Positions 13,817-22,220 are shown, numbered from the stretch's first letter. The stretch: DNA of 24,593 bases from Lachnospiraceae bacterium UBA1721 (GCA_002317155.1 DCIR01000091.1:1-24593), one strand, 5' to 3'. Translations and numbers: made by a program. The notes: generated from the letters alone by a model not told the origin.

Positions 13817-15292
13817 ATGAAAATCACACCATCGCTTGAAGAATGTTTTGAAATTGCAAAGAATGGTAATTATGGAGTTATTCCTGTATCATGTGAAATC
13901 TTTGCAGATTCAACTACACCTATTTCTGTTCTCAGAAAATTGAAGAATGTCAGCAAGCATGTATATCTGCTTGAGAGTGCAGAGGCAAATAAGCAGTGGG
14001 GAAGATATTCATTTTTGGGATATGATCCTCTTATGGAAGTAACTGCATATAACGGAGAAACTACACTGGTTGATCCTGATGGAACTCATATTAGTCATGA
14101 TGACGTGAGAGAGGTTATCAGAAATATCGTTGATAGCTACAAGAGTCCCAAGATGGATAGTTTACCTCCTTTTACAGGTGGTCTTGTGGGTTATTTTTCA
14201 TATGACTACATTAAGTATAGTGAGCCTACACTTAAGCTTGATGCAAAAGACGAAGACGGATTTAAGGATTGCAATTTGATGCTCTTTAATAAGGTTATCG
14301 CTTTTGATAATTACCGTCAGAAAATTGTTCTTATCTACAATATAAGAACTGAGGATATCGAGGTAGGTTACAGCAAAGCAGAAAAAAGACTTGAAGAGAT
14401 GAGGGACATAATTCTTAACGGTGAGAAAGCTCCTCATGAGCCTCTTAAGTTGAATAGTGAATTTGAGCCTCTTTTCAATGAAGCAGAGTATTGCGCAATG
14501 GTTGAGAAGGCAAGACATTATATATATGAAGGAGATATTTTCCAGGTTGTATTGTCTAACAGACTTGAAGCCAAAATGGAAGGAAGTCTGCTTGATGCAT
14601 ACAGACAGCTTCGTACAATCAATCCTTCGCCCTATATGTTCTATTTTTCAGGAACAGACGGAGAAATCGCCGGAGCAAGCCCCGAGACACTTGTTAAGCT
14701 TGAAAACGGACGACTTCATACATTCCCTCTTGCAGGTACCAGACCCAGAGGTAAGTCTGATGAGGAGGATATTGCTCTTGAGAAAGAGCTTCTTGCAGAT
14801 GAGAAGGAACGCTCAGAGCATAATATGCTTGTAGACCTCGGAAGAAATGATATCGGTAAAATCAGTAAGTTTGGTTCCGTAGAAGTAGAAAAGTATATGG
14901 CAATCGAGAGATATTCACATGTAATGCATATCGGTTCCACTGTTGCAGGTGATATCAGAGATGACAAGGATGCTCTTGATGCAGTTGACTCAATTCTTCC
15001 GGCAGGAACACTTTCCGGTGCACCTAAGCTTCGTGCCTGCGAGATAATCAATGAGCTTGAAAATAACAAGCGTGGTATATATGGTGGAGCCATCGGTTAC
15101 ATTTCATTTACCGGCAATCTTGATACATGTATTGCAATCCGATTGGCATTCAGCAAAAACGGAAAAGTGTTCGTAAGATCAGGAGCCGGAATTGTAGCTG
15201 ACTCTGTTCCCGTAAATGAGTTCAATGAGTGTATCAACAAGGCTAAAGCAGTCAGTCTTGCCATTAAGGCTGCAGCTGAAGGATTAGAGTAG
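13817..15292 (+). CDS. trpE: Anthranilate synthase component I
   Basis: A 491-residue enzyme that makes anthranilate from chorismate with ammonia delivered by TrpG. The N-terminal domain carries the tryptophan feedback-inhibition motif LLES (residues 51-54) and WGRYSFLGYDP. The chorismate-binding domain has NPSPYMFYF (around 270), ASPETLVKLENG, PLAGTRPRG (around 305), DLGRNDIG and the signature PAGTLSGAPKLRACEII. AAGGAGG at 13804-13810 is the ribosome binding site. It is the first gene behind the Trp T-box, so expression follows tRNA-Trp charging while activity is probably also inhibited by tryptophan. TrpE rather than PabB is supported by LLES and the operon. Confidence 0.97.
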   Translation: MKITPSLEECFEIAKNGNYGVIPVSCEIFADSTTPISVLRKLKNVSKHVYLLESAEANKQWGRYSFLGYDPLMEVTAYNGETTLVDPDGTHISHDDVREVIRNIVDSYKSPKMDSLPPFTGGLVGYFSYDYIKYSEPTLKLDAKDEDGFKDCNLMLFNKVIAFDNYRQKIVLIYNIRTEDIEVGYSKAEKRLEEMRDIILNGEKAPHEPLKLNSEFEPLFNEAEYCAMVEKARHYIYEGDIFQVVLSNRLEAKMEGSLLDAYRQLRTINPSPYMFYFSGTDGEIAGASPETLVKLENGRLHTFPLAGTRPRGKSDEEDIALEKELLADEKERSEHNMLVDLGRNDIGKISKFGSVEVEKYMAIERYSHVMHIGSTVAGDIRDDKDALDAVDSILPAGTLSGAPKLRACEIINELENNKRGIYGGAIGYISFTGNLDTCIAIRLAFSKNGKVFVRSGAGIVADSVPVNEFNECINKAKAVSLAIKAAAEGLE

Positions 15293-15304
15293 GGAGGCAG
15301 AAAA

Positions 15305-15871
15305 ATGGTATTACTGATAGATAATTATGACAGCTTTTCATACAATGTATTTCAGCTTATAGGTTCTATTACCACAGATATTAAAGTAATCAGAAATGAT
15401 GAAATGACAATAGAAGAAATTGAGGCGCTCAATCCTTCACATATCATAGTTTCACCTGGTCCCGGAAGACCGTGTGATGCAGGTATCTGTGAGGATGCTA
15501 TTAAGTATTTTGCAGGTAAAAAGCCAATCCTTGGCATATGCTTGGGACATCAGGCTATATGTGAGACATTTGGGGCTACAGTTACATATGCAAAGCAGCT
15601 TATGCACGGTAAGCAGTCAGTGGCAAAAGTAGATACGTCTACTACACTTTTTGCAGGGATGGATGAAGAGATTACCGTGGCAAGATATCATTCACTTGCC
15701 GCTGATGCAGATACCATTCCGGATTGCTTGAAGATAACAGCTACAACTCCCGATGGAGAAGTAATGGCTGTACAGCATAGAGATTATCAGGTGTATGGAG
15801 TTCAGTTCCACCCTGAATCAGTGCTCACTCCAAAGGGAAGAAGCATAATGGTTAATTTCCTTAATGCATAG
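15305..15871 (+). CDS. trpG: Anthranilate synthase component II (glutamine amidotransferase)
   Basis: A 188-residue class I glutamine amidotransferase that releases ammonia from glutamine for TrpE. The N-terminal IDNYDSFSYN, the nucleophile elbow GICLGHQAI (C79) and the His-Glu pair FHPES (H169, E171) complete the Cys-His-Glu triad; the oxyanion segment SPGPGRP is present. It starts 12 bp after trpE, with GGGAGG overlapping the end of trpE, so the two subunits are probably co-translated. No pabB is near; the same subunit may also serve folate synthesis, as in Bacillus, but nothing in the window shows this. Confidence 0.95.
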   Translation: MVLLIDNYDSFSYNVFQLIGSITTDIKVIRNDEMTIEEIEALNPSHIIVSPGPGRPCDAGICEDAIKYFAGKKPILGICLGHQAICETFGATVTYAKQLMHGKQSVAKVDTSTTLFAGMDEEITVARYHSLAADADTIPDCLKITATTPDGEVMAVQHRDYQVYGVQFHPESVLTPKGRSIMVNFLNA

Positions 15872-15933
15872 TAATATAGTTGAAAACACTAGAAATATAA
15901 GAACGGATTAAATATATAGGAAGGGATAACAAA

Positions 15934-16956
15934 ATGATTAAAGAAGCGATTGTTAAGATTGTAAACAAAGAAGACCTTACTTATGATGAGGCTTATGCCG
16001 TAATGAATGAGATTATGGATGGTGAGACCACCCCTACTCAGAACGCAGCTTTTCTTGCAGCACTTTCTACCAAGAGTGCAAAGGCTGAAACAACTGATGA
16101 GATTGCAGGCTGTGCAGCTGCTATGAGAGATCATGCTCTTAGGGTTGATATTCCTTATCCTGTATTTGAGATTGTAGGAACCGGTGGAGATAAGTCAAAC
16201 AGCTTTAATATTTCTACTGTATCAGGTATTGTAGCCGCAGCTGGTGGAATGAAGGTAGCAAAGCATGGTAACAGAGCAGCTTCTTCAAAGTGCGGTACAG
16301 CTGACTGTCTCGAAGCTCTTGGTGTAAATATTGCTCAGAGCCCTGAAAGAATAAATGAAATGCTTGAAGAAGCAGGAATGAGCTTCTTCTTTGCACAGAA
16401 GTATCATACCTCGATGAAATATGTAGGACCTATCCGTAAGGAGCTTGGTTTTAGAACTGTATTTAACATTCTCGGACCTCTTACCAATCCTGCAGGACCT
16501 AAGATGCAGCTTCTCGGTGTATATGATGAATATCTTCTCGAGCCCCTTGCAAATGTTCTTATGAGCCTTGGCGTTGAAAAGGGTATGGTTGTATACGGAA
16601 CAGATAAGCTTGATGAAATTTCAATGAGTGCGCCTACCAAGGTATGCGAGTTTAAGGATGGCTGGTTTAAGTCATATACTATGGAACCTGAAATGTTTGG
16701 TCTTAAGAAGTGCACTAAGGATGATCTTGTAGGCGGTACTCCTGAGGAGAACGCTGAGATTGCCAAGGATATCCTTAAGGGTGTTAAGGGACCTAAGAGA
16801 GATGCAGTTCTTTTCAATGCAGGTACATCACTTTATATCGGCGGAAAGGCAGATTCTATTGCTGACGGTATTAAGCTTGCTGCAGAACTTATCGATTCAG
16901 GTAAGGCAATGGAAGTTCTTAATAAGATGATTGAAGTAAGTAACCGTCCCGAATAA
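15934..16956 (+). CDS. trpD: Anthranilate phosphoribosyltransferase
   Basis: A 340-residue enzyme joining anthranilate to PRPP to give phosphoribosyl-anthranilate. It has the family's glycine-rich PRPP loop GTGGDKSNSFNISTVS, then KHGNRAASSKCGTADCLEALG for anthranilate/PRPP binding, and GPLTNPAGP in the middle of the protein. Length is usual. It follows trpG by 62 bp and is a separate gene rather than fused to trpG as in enterobacteria. The ribosome binding site is AGGAAGGG. Confidence 0.96.
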   Translation: MIKEAIVKIVNKEDLTYDEAYAVMNEIMDGETTPTQNAAFLAALSTKSAKAETTDEIAGCAAAMRDHALRVDIPYPVFEIVGTGGDKSNSFNISTVSGIVAAAGGMKVAKHGNRAASSKCGTADCLEALGVNIAQSPERINEMLEEAGMSFFFAQKYHTSMKYVGPIRKELGFRTVFNILGPLTNPAGPKMQLLGVYDEYLLEPLANVLMSLGVEKGMVVYGTDKLDEISMSAPTKVCEFKDGWFKSYTMEPEMFGLKKCTKDDLVGGTPEENAEIAKDILKGVKGPKRDAVLFNAGTSLYIGGKADSIADGIKLAAELIDSGKAMEVLNKMIEVSNRPE

Positions 16957-17033
16957 TAGAGTTTTCATAATATTACATAATAACGATAATATGTGTATTG
17001 CGATAAGATATACATAAGACTTCGGAGAGTACT

Positions 17034-17822
17034 ATGGCCAATATATTGGATACAATTGCTGACTACGCCAAAGAACGTGTCATTGAAGCAAAAACAAAAA
17101 TATCATATGAAGAGATTAAGGAAAAGGCACTGGCACTTCCTAAGGGAAATTTTGAATTTGAAAAGGCTTTGGCCAAAGAAGGAATTTCTTTTATATGTGA
17201 ATGTAAAAAAGCTTCGCCTTCAAAGGGAATAATTGCAGAAGATTTTCCTTATGTTCAGATAGCCAAGGATTATGAAGCTGCAGGAGCAGATTGCATATCA
17301 GTTCTTACAGAGCCCAAGTGGTTTATGGGAAGTGATGAATACTTGAGAGAAATTGCTGCAAATGTCAGTATCCCTATCATAAGAAAAGATTTTGTGGTAG
17401 ATTCTTATATGATATATGAAGCTAAGCTTATCGGAGCAAAAGCTGTTTTACTGATATGTTCAATCCTTGATGAAAATCAAATTAAAGAATATATTAGTAT
17501 TGCTGACAGTATGGGTCTGTCTTGTTTGGTAGAAGCTCATGATGAGGATGAGATAGCCAAAGCACTCAGAGCCGGAGCAAGAATCATTGGTGTTAACAAC
17601 AGAAATCTTAAGGATTTCACTGTTGATATCAATAATTCAGTAAGACTTAGAAAGTTAGTACCTTCAAATGTATTGTTTGTATCTGAAAGTGGTATGAAAA
17701 CAAGAGAAGATATTAAGACACTTGAGGAAAACGGAACCAATGCAGTACTGATTGGTGAGACCTTCATGAGAAGCAGCAATAAAGCACAGATGCTTAATGA
17801 ATTAGCCGGAAAGGATATATAA
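17034..17822 (+). CDS. trpC: Indole-3-glycerol phosphate synthase
   Basis: A 262-residue TIM barrel that closes the indole ring, converting CdRP to indole-3-glycerol phosphate. Motifs are FICECKKASPSKGII (with catalytic Glu and Lys of strand 2), ISVLTEPKWFMGS, IIRKDFVVDSYMIYEAK (catalytic Lys), LVEAHDEDE, GVNNRNLKDF and VSESGM. It is a single domain; no trpF (PRAI) domain is fused at either end. It follows trpD by 77 bp and stops 1 bp before trpB, so the trpF gene usually found here is missing. Confidence 0.96.
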   Translation: MANILDTIADYAKERVIEAKTKISYEEIKEKALALPKGNFEFEKALAKEGISFICECKKASPSKGIIAEDFPYVQIAKDYEAAGADCISVLTEPKWFMGSDEYLREIAANVSIPIIRKDFVVDSYMIYEAKLIGAKAVLLICSILDENQIKEYISIADSMGLSCLVEAHDEDEIAKALRAGARIIGVNNRNLKDFTVDINNSVRLRKLVPSNVLFVSESGMKTREDIKTLEENGTNAVLIGETFMRSSNKAQMLNELAGKDI

Positions 17823-17823
17823 A

Positions 17824-19008
17824 ATGAGCAAAGGACGTTTTGGAGAGTTCGGTGGACAGTATATTTCTGAGACACTTATGAACGAACTTATTAAATTGGA
17901 GGAAGCTTACGAGCATTACAAGAATGATCCTGAATTCAACGCAGAGCTCACTAAGCTTTTGAATGAATACGCAGGAAGACCTTCACTTCTTTATTATGCA
18001 GAGAAGATGACCAAGGATCTTGGTGGAGCTAAGATTTATCTTAAGAGAGAGGACCTTAATCATACCGGTTCTCATAAGATTAATAATGTACTCGGTCAGG
18101 CACTTCTCGCAAAGAAAATGGGTAAGACCAGACTTATCGCAGAGACCGGTGCAGGTCAGCATGGTGTTGCTACTGCTACAGCAGCCGCACTTCTTGGAAT
18201 GGAATGTGAGATCTTCATGGGTAAGGAAGATACCGTTCGTCAGGCTCTTAATGTATACAGAATGGAGCTTCTTGGTGCAAAGGTTAATGCAGTTACCACC
18301 GGTACAATGACTCTTAAGGATGCAGTTAATGATGCGATGAGAGAGTGGAGTAACCGTTGCGATGATACTCATTATTGCCTTGGTTCTGTAATGGGTCCTC
18401 ATCCTTTCCCTACTATCGTTAGAGACTTCCAGAGCGTTATTTCAAAGGAGGCAAGAGAGCAGATACTTGCTATTGAGGGTAAGCTTCCGGCAGCTGTTCT
18501 TGCATGCGTAGGCGGTGGATCTAATGCAATCGGAACTTTCTATAACTTCATAAATGACGAAGGTGTAGAACTTATCGGATGTGAAGCCGGCGGTAAGGGC
18601 GTTGATACTCCTGAGACTGCAGCTACAATGGCTACCGGAACTCTTGGTATTTTCCATGGAATGAAGTCATATTTCTGTCAGGATGAGTATGGTCAGATTG
18701 CACCTGTTTACTCTATTTCAGCCGGACTTGATTACCCCGGAGTAGGACCCGAGCATGCTTATCTTCGTGACAGCGGCAGAGCAAAGTATGTTCCTATTAC
18801 CGATGATGAAGCTGTAGAAGCATTTGAGTATCTCTCTAAGGTAGAAGGAATTATTCCTGCAATTGAGAGCTCACATGCAATTGCTCAGGTAATGAAGATT
18901 GCTAAAAATTACAGCCCTGACCAGAGCATTATCTGTTGTGTTTCAGGACGTGGAGACAAGGACGTTGCAGCTATAGCCAGATATAGGGGGGTAGACCTTC
19001 ATGATTAA
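17824..19008 (+). CDS. trpB: Tryptophan synthase beta chain
   Basis: A 394-residue PLP enzyme joining indole and serine to tryptophan. The PLP lysine is K85 in NHTGSHKINN; GAGQHG carries the catalytic Glu just before (ETGAGQHG); the phosphate loop is GGGSNAIGTF; CVSGRGDKD is near the C-terminus. The length and the N-terminal RFGEFGGQYISETLM mark it as the common TrpB1 type that pairs with TrpA. It begins 1 bp after trpC and its last 8 bases overlap trpA, indicating translational coupling of the two subunits. Confidence 0.97.
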   Translation: MSKGRFGEFGGQYISETLMNELIKLEEAYEHYKNDPEFNAELTKLLNEYAGRPSLLYYAEKMTKDLGGAKIYLKREDLNHTGSHKINNVLGQALLAKKMGKTRLIAETGAGQHGVATATAAALLGMECEIFMGKEDTVRQALNVYRMELLGAKVNAVTTGTMTLKDAVNDAMREWSNRCDDTHYCLGSVMGPHPFPTIVRDFQSVISKEAREQILAIEGKLPAAVLACVGGGSNAIGTFYNFINDEGVELIGCEAGGKGVDTPETAATMATGTLGIFHGMKSYFCQDEYGQIAPVYSISAGLDYPGVGPEHAYLRDSGRAKYVPITDDEAVEAFEYLSKVEGIIPAIESSHAIAQVMKIAKNYSPDQSIICCVSGRGDKDVAAIARYRGVDLHD

Positions 19009-19786
19009 TAAGATTGCAAAAGCATTTGAAAATCCTAATAAAAAAGCATTTATCGCATTTATCACAGCAGGTGATCCCGATGCGGACAGCACAGTAAAGT
19101 TTATTCTTGAGATGGCAAAAGCCGGTGCTGATTTGATTGAGGTTGGAATTCCTTTTTCTGATCCTACCGCTGAAGGTGTTGTAATACAGGAGGCAAATAT
19201 CAGATCGCTTGCCAACGGAATGACTACTGACGGAGCATTTGATATTGTAAGAAGAGTAAGAGAGACCTGTGATATTCCTATTTGTTTCATGACATATGCT
19301 AACCCGGTATATCATTACGGATACGACAGATTCTTTACTAAGTGTGAGGAACTCGGTGTGGATGGTATTATTGTTCCTGATATGCCTTATGAAGAGAAGG
19401 CAGAGATGGAAGGCCCCGCAAATGCACATAATGTTTCCGTTATATCAATGATTGCGCCTACTTCAGAAAGTCGTATTCAGATGATTGCTAAGGAAGCCAA
19501 CGGATTTATCTATGTTGTAAGTTCAATGGGTGTTACCGGAGTTAGAAGTGAAATCAAGACAGATATTGATTCAATCGTTAAGAGTATTAAAGAAGTTACT
19601 GATGTTCCCTGTGCTATCGGATTTGGTATCAGTAAGCCCGAACAGGCTGCTGACATGGCATCCAAGGCAGACGGTGCTATAGTAGGTTCTGCTATCGTAC
19701 GTATTGTAGCAGAGCATGGTAAGGATTCAGCACCGTATTTATATGATTATGTTAAGAGCATGAAGGATGCTGTTGCAAACGTATAA
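19001..19786 (+). CDS. trpA: Tryptophan synthase alpha chain
   Basis: A 261-residue TIM barrel that splits indole-3-glycerol phosphate into indole, passed to TrpB, and glyceraldehyde-3-phosphate. ITAGDPDADST is the N-terminal signature; the catalytic Glu is E47 in LIEVGIPFSDP. The second catalytic acid, Asp60 in the Salmonella enzyme (within LADGP), is replaced here by Glu (E58 in TAEGV). Loop 6 SMGVTGVRSE and the phosphate-binding GFGISKPEQA and DGAIVGSAIV are present. A G-rich ribosome binding site (18986-18991) lies inside trpB. It is the last gene of the operon and is followed by a strong terminator. Confidence 0.96.
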   Translation: MINKIAKAFENPNKKAFIAFITAGDPDADSTVKFILEMAKAGADLIEVGIPFSDPTAEGVVIQEANIRSLANGMTTDGAFDIVRRVRETCDIPICFMTYANPVYHYGYDRFFTKCEELGVDGIIVPDMPYEEKAEMEGPANAHNVSVISMIAPTSESRIQMIAKEANGFIYVVSSMGVTGVRSEIKTDIDSIVKSIKEVTDVPCAIGFGISKPEQAADMASKADGAIVGSAIVRIVAEHGKDSAPYLYDYVKSMKDAVANV

Positions 19787-19807
19787 ATATGTAAAGATTA
19801 CTGCAAA

Positions 19808-19837
19808 GGGGCAGCGGATAACCGTTGCCTCTTTTTT
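19808..19837 (+). terminator. Rho-independent terminator of the trp operon
   Basis: A 10-bp stem, GGGGCAGCGG (19808-19817) with CCGTTGCCTC (19822-19831) including two G-U pairs, a 4-nt loop and six T (19832-19837). Confidence 0.9.
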
Positions 19838-19851
19838 ATTTTCAAAAACAC

Positions 19852-19890
19852 TTGCCAATTAATAAAATATATTGTATACATTTATACAAT
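19852..19890 (+). promoter_or_regulatory. Citrate synthase promoter overlapped by a palindromic operator
   Basis: TTGCCA (19852-19857), a 17-nt spacer and TATACA (19875-19880) form a plausible promoter. A perfect 8-4-8 inverted repeat, ATTGTATA-CATT-TATACAAT (19871-19890), covers the -10 and the start site. A transcription factor bound there would block the promoter. The half-site resembles those of GntR-type repressors, but this is only a resemblance. Confidence 0.55.
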
Positions 19891-19926
19891 GATACGATTT
19901 ATAAAAAGATGTAAAAGGAGAGAACT

Positions 19927-21330
19927 ATGGCAGACATGTATGCAGAGCACGAAAAAAATGAAATGCTTAGTTTCGAAGAGATGGACAGCTTCAAAAAAGA
20001 GATGGAAACTCTTCAGGAAGAACTCAATAATAACCATAGAATAGATCAGAATCTCTACCTTGAATTTGACGTTAAGCGTGGACTTCGTGATGTAAACGGT
20101 AAGGGTGTACTTACCGGACTTACTGAGATTTCAGACGTTGTTGCTTATGATCTTGTTGCAGGTAATAAGGTTCCTTGTGATGGTCGTTTATACTATCAGG
20201 GCATCAATGTTGTTGATCTTATCAATGGACTTAAGGACAGAAGATATGGATTTGAGGAGACTACCTACCTTCTTATTTTCGGTAAGCTTCCCAACAAGAC
20301 TGAACTTGAGGACTTTATTAAGGTTAGCCATGAATTCCATGATCTCGGTGGTCGTTTTACCAGAGACGTTGTTATGAAGGCTTCAAATGCTAATATAATG
20401 AATGCACTTCAGAGATGTGTGCTTACACTTTATACTTATGATAGTAATCCTGATGATGTTTCTGCAAATAATGTACTAAGACAGTCACTTGAGCTTATTA
20501 ATAAGCTTCCTTTGATTGCTGTATATTCTTATGCTTCATATTGCCACTTCAGAAAGGATGAGGCTTTAGTTATTCGTAAGCCTAAGCCCGAGCTTTCTGT
20601 ATCTGAAAATATTTTGCAGATGCTTAGACCTGACGGACACTTTACCGAGCTTGAGGCTAAGGTACTTGATGTAGCACTTATTCTTCATGCGGATCACGGC
20701 GGAGGAAATAACTCTACATTTACAACACACGTTGTAACTTCATCAGGAACAGATACATATTCATCTATGGCTGCTTCAATCGGTTCACTTAAGGGCTTCC
20801 GTCACGGTGGTGCTAACCTTAAGGTTCAGAATATGTTTGCTAATCTCTATGAGAATATCAAGAATCGTGAAGATGAGGCTGAAATCGAACAGTACCTCAA
20901 TAAGATTCTTAACAAGGAAGTATTTGATAAGGAAGGTCTCATCTATGGTATGGGACATGCCGTATATACACTTTCAGATCCCAGAGAGACTATTCTTAAG
21001 GAATATGCACGTAAGCTTGCAGAAGAAAAGGGCAGACTTGATGACTTCAACTTCTATAATAATGTTGAAAAAATCGCCGGTCGCCTGATTATGGAGAAGC
21101 GTCACGTACATAAGGAAGTATGTGCAAACGTAGACTTCTACAGTGGACTCGTATACAGCATGCTTGGTATTCCTGAAGAGCTTTACACTCCTATATTTGC
21201 AATTGCACGTATTTCTGGATGGAGTGCTCACAGACTTGAGGAAATCCTTAACGCAGGCAAGATTGTACGTCCTGCTTATAAGTATGTAGGTACGCATGTT
21301 GATTATGTTCCTATGGATAAGAGAAAGTAA
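19927..21330 (+). CDS. gltA: Citrate synthase
   Basis: A 467-residue enzyme condensing oxaloacetate and acetyl-CoA to citrate. Active-site residues are visible: H257 in LHADHGGGNNSTF, H344 in YGMGHAVY and D403 in VDFYSG, corresponding to His264, His305 and Asp362 of E. coli. It carries a hydrophilic N-terminal extension of about 45 residues compared with short Gram-positive enzymes. AAAGGAG at about 19914-19920 is the ribosome binding site. It stands alone, with no aconitase or isocitrate dehydrogenase gene beside it; in anaerobes such genes supply 2-oxoglutarate for glutamate. 2-Methylcitrate synthase activity cannot be excluded from sequence alone. Confidence 0.92.
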   Translation: MADMYAEHEKNEMLSFEEMDSFKKEMETLQEELNNNHRIDQNLYLEFDVKRGLRDVNGKGVLTGLTEISDVVAYDLVAGNKVPCDGRLYYQGINVVDLINGLKDRRYGFEETTYLLIFGKLPNKTELEDFIKVSHEFHDLGGRFTRDVVMKASNANIMNALQRCVLTLYTYDSNPDDVSANNVLRQSLELINKLPLIAVYSYASYCHFRKDEALVIRKPKPELSVSENILQMLRPDGHFTELEAKVLDVALILHADHGGGNNSTFTTHVVTSSGTDTYSSMAASIGSLKGFRHGGANLKVQNMFANLYENIKNREDEAEIEQYLNKILNKEVFDKEGLIYGMGHAVYTLSDPRETILKEYARKLAEEKGRLDDFNFYNNVEKIAGRLIMEKRHVHKEVCANVDFYSGLVYSMLGIPEELYTPIFAIARISGWSAHRLEEILNAGKIVRPAYKYVGTHVDYVPMDKRK

Positions 21331-21376
21331 CTACATTATCTTGTGGAAATAAATTTACATAAATTAAAATATTTAC

Positions 21377-21405
21377 TTGACATATCGCACACTCATTAAT
21401 ATAAT
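21377..21405 (+). promoter_or_regulatory. Perfect-consensus promoter of the DUF177-rpmF operon
   Basis: TTGACA (21377-21382), exactly 17 nt, TATAAT (21400-21405): a perfect match to the vegetative consensus. The start would lie near 21412, about 42 nt before the ATG of the DUF177 gene. Strong expression suits a ribosomal protein operon. Confidence 0.85.
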
Positions 21406-21420
21406 AATCGAGTGTGCGAT
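21384..21420 (+). repeat. 11-bp perfect inverted repeat enclosing the rpmF-operon -10
   Basis: ATCGCACACTC (21384-21394) and GAGTGTGCGAT (21410-21420) are exact inverted copies 15 nt apart. The left arm lies in the promoter spacer, the TATAAT lies in the loop, and the right arm covers the start site. TTTTGCG follows the right arm. It could be the terminator of the upstream citrate synthase gene, an operator with two half-sites, or both. Confidence 0.8.
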
Positions 21421-21453
21421 TTTGCGTGATTGTTTTGTACACAGGAGAGTATA

Positions 21454-21978
21454 ATGTTACTTAATCTTTCAGATGTTTTAAGACCGTCCGGCAAAGTGAT
21501 AAATGAAGAGATTGAGATTAATCTTGAATCCTTCAACGGTAGCTTTGGTGAGTATAAGGTTTTAAGTGCTGAGAAGCTTGTTCTTAGCTGTGAGAACCTT
21601 GACGAAGGAAGAGCGAAGGTTAGCGGACATACCGTTATGACATTCGAGACTTCATGTGACAGATGCCTTAAAGAGATGGAGACTACAGTACAGATTGACT
21701 TTGAGCGTACCTGTTCAGCACCTGATTATGTCAGTGATGACGAAGAGGATGAGAGCCATGATTTCATGGAAGGCTATCAGCTGGATACAGATGCTCTTTT
21801 GTACAATGAGATTACAGTAAACTGGCCTGTCAAGATTGTGTGTCGTGAAGATTGCAAAGGACTTTGCCTTGTATGCGGACATAATCTGAATGAGGGGGAT
21901 TGCGGATGCGATACCTTCGTGCCGGATCCTCGCATGGCAGCACTAAAAGATATATTCGAGACCACTAAGGAGGTGTAA
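21454..21978 (+). CDS. DUF177 (YceD-like) protein, zinc-binding form
   Basis: A 174-residue member of the DUF177/YceD family, which is nearly always encoded directly before rpmF; plant and bacterial members have been linked to 23S rRNA accumulation. ATG 21454 was chosen because AGGAG at 21443-21447 precedes it; an upstream TTG at 21430 is in frame but lacks a ribosome binding site. Cysteine groups C68-x2-C71 and a C-terminal cluster (C130, C134, C138, C141, C150, C152) suggest zinc binding. An acidic stretch (about 92-100) lies between. It ends 3 bp before rpmF. Confidence 0.88.
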   Translation: MLLNLSDVLRPSGKVINEEIEINLESFNGSFGEYKVLSAEKLVLSCENLDEGRAKVSGHTVMTFETSCDRCLKEMETTVQIDFERTCSAPDYVSDDEEDESHDFMEGYQLDTDALLYNEITVNWPVKIVCREDCKGLCLVCGHNLNEGDCGCDTFVPDPRMAALKDIFETTKEV

Positions 21979-21981
21979 ATC

Positions 21982-22161
21982 ATGTCTATCTGCCCTAAGA
22001 ATAAATCTTCTAAAGGAAGAAGAGATCAGAGAAGAGCTAACTGGAAGATGTCTGCTCCTACTCTTGTAAAGTGCAGCAAGTGCGGCTCACTTATGATGCC
22101 CCACAGAGTTTGCAAGAACTGCGGCTCTTATGACAAGAAGCAGGTTATCGACGTTGAATAA
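21982..22161 (+). CDS. rpmF: 50S ribosomal protein L32
   Basis: A 59-residue ribosomal protein of the large subunit. It opens MSICPKNKSSKGRRDQRRAN, close to the Firmicutes L32 N-terminus, then a zinc ribbon C31-x2-C34 ... C44-x2-C47 around MMPHRVC, so it is the Zn-dependent C+ paralogue. AAGGAGG (21966-21973 region) overlaps the end of the DUF177 gene, 3 bp upstream, indicating coupling. The product is short but complete, with a TAA stop at 22159-22161. A terminator follows at once, so plsX is not simply in the same transcript. Confidence 0.96.
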   Translation: MSICPKNKSSKGRRDQRRANWKMSAPTLVKCSKCGSLMMPHRVCKNCGSYDKKQVIDVE

Positions 22162-22190
22162 TTTGTGCCTCTGATTAATAAGAGATACTA

Positions 22191-22220
22191 AAAGCTGATC
22201 AAATTGGTCAGCTTTTTTTT
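22191..22220 (+). terminator. Rho-independent terminator after rpmF
   Basis: A 10-bp stem, AAAGCTGATC (22191-22200) with GGTCAGCTTT (22206-22215) including one G-U pair, loop AAATT, and eight T running to 22220. Confidence 0.9.

Noticed and set aside
16404..16817. A 137-codon open frame on the minus strand
   Set aside because: It is antisense to trpD, whose motifs are intact; the protein is Ser/Pro-rich with no domain.
21430..21453. Upstream TTG start for the DUF177 protein
   Set aside because: There is no ribosome binding site before it, whereas AGGAG precedes ATG 21454.
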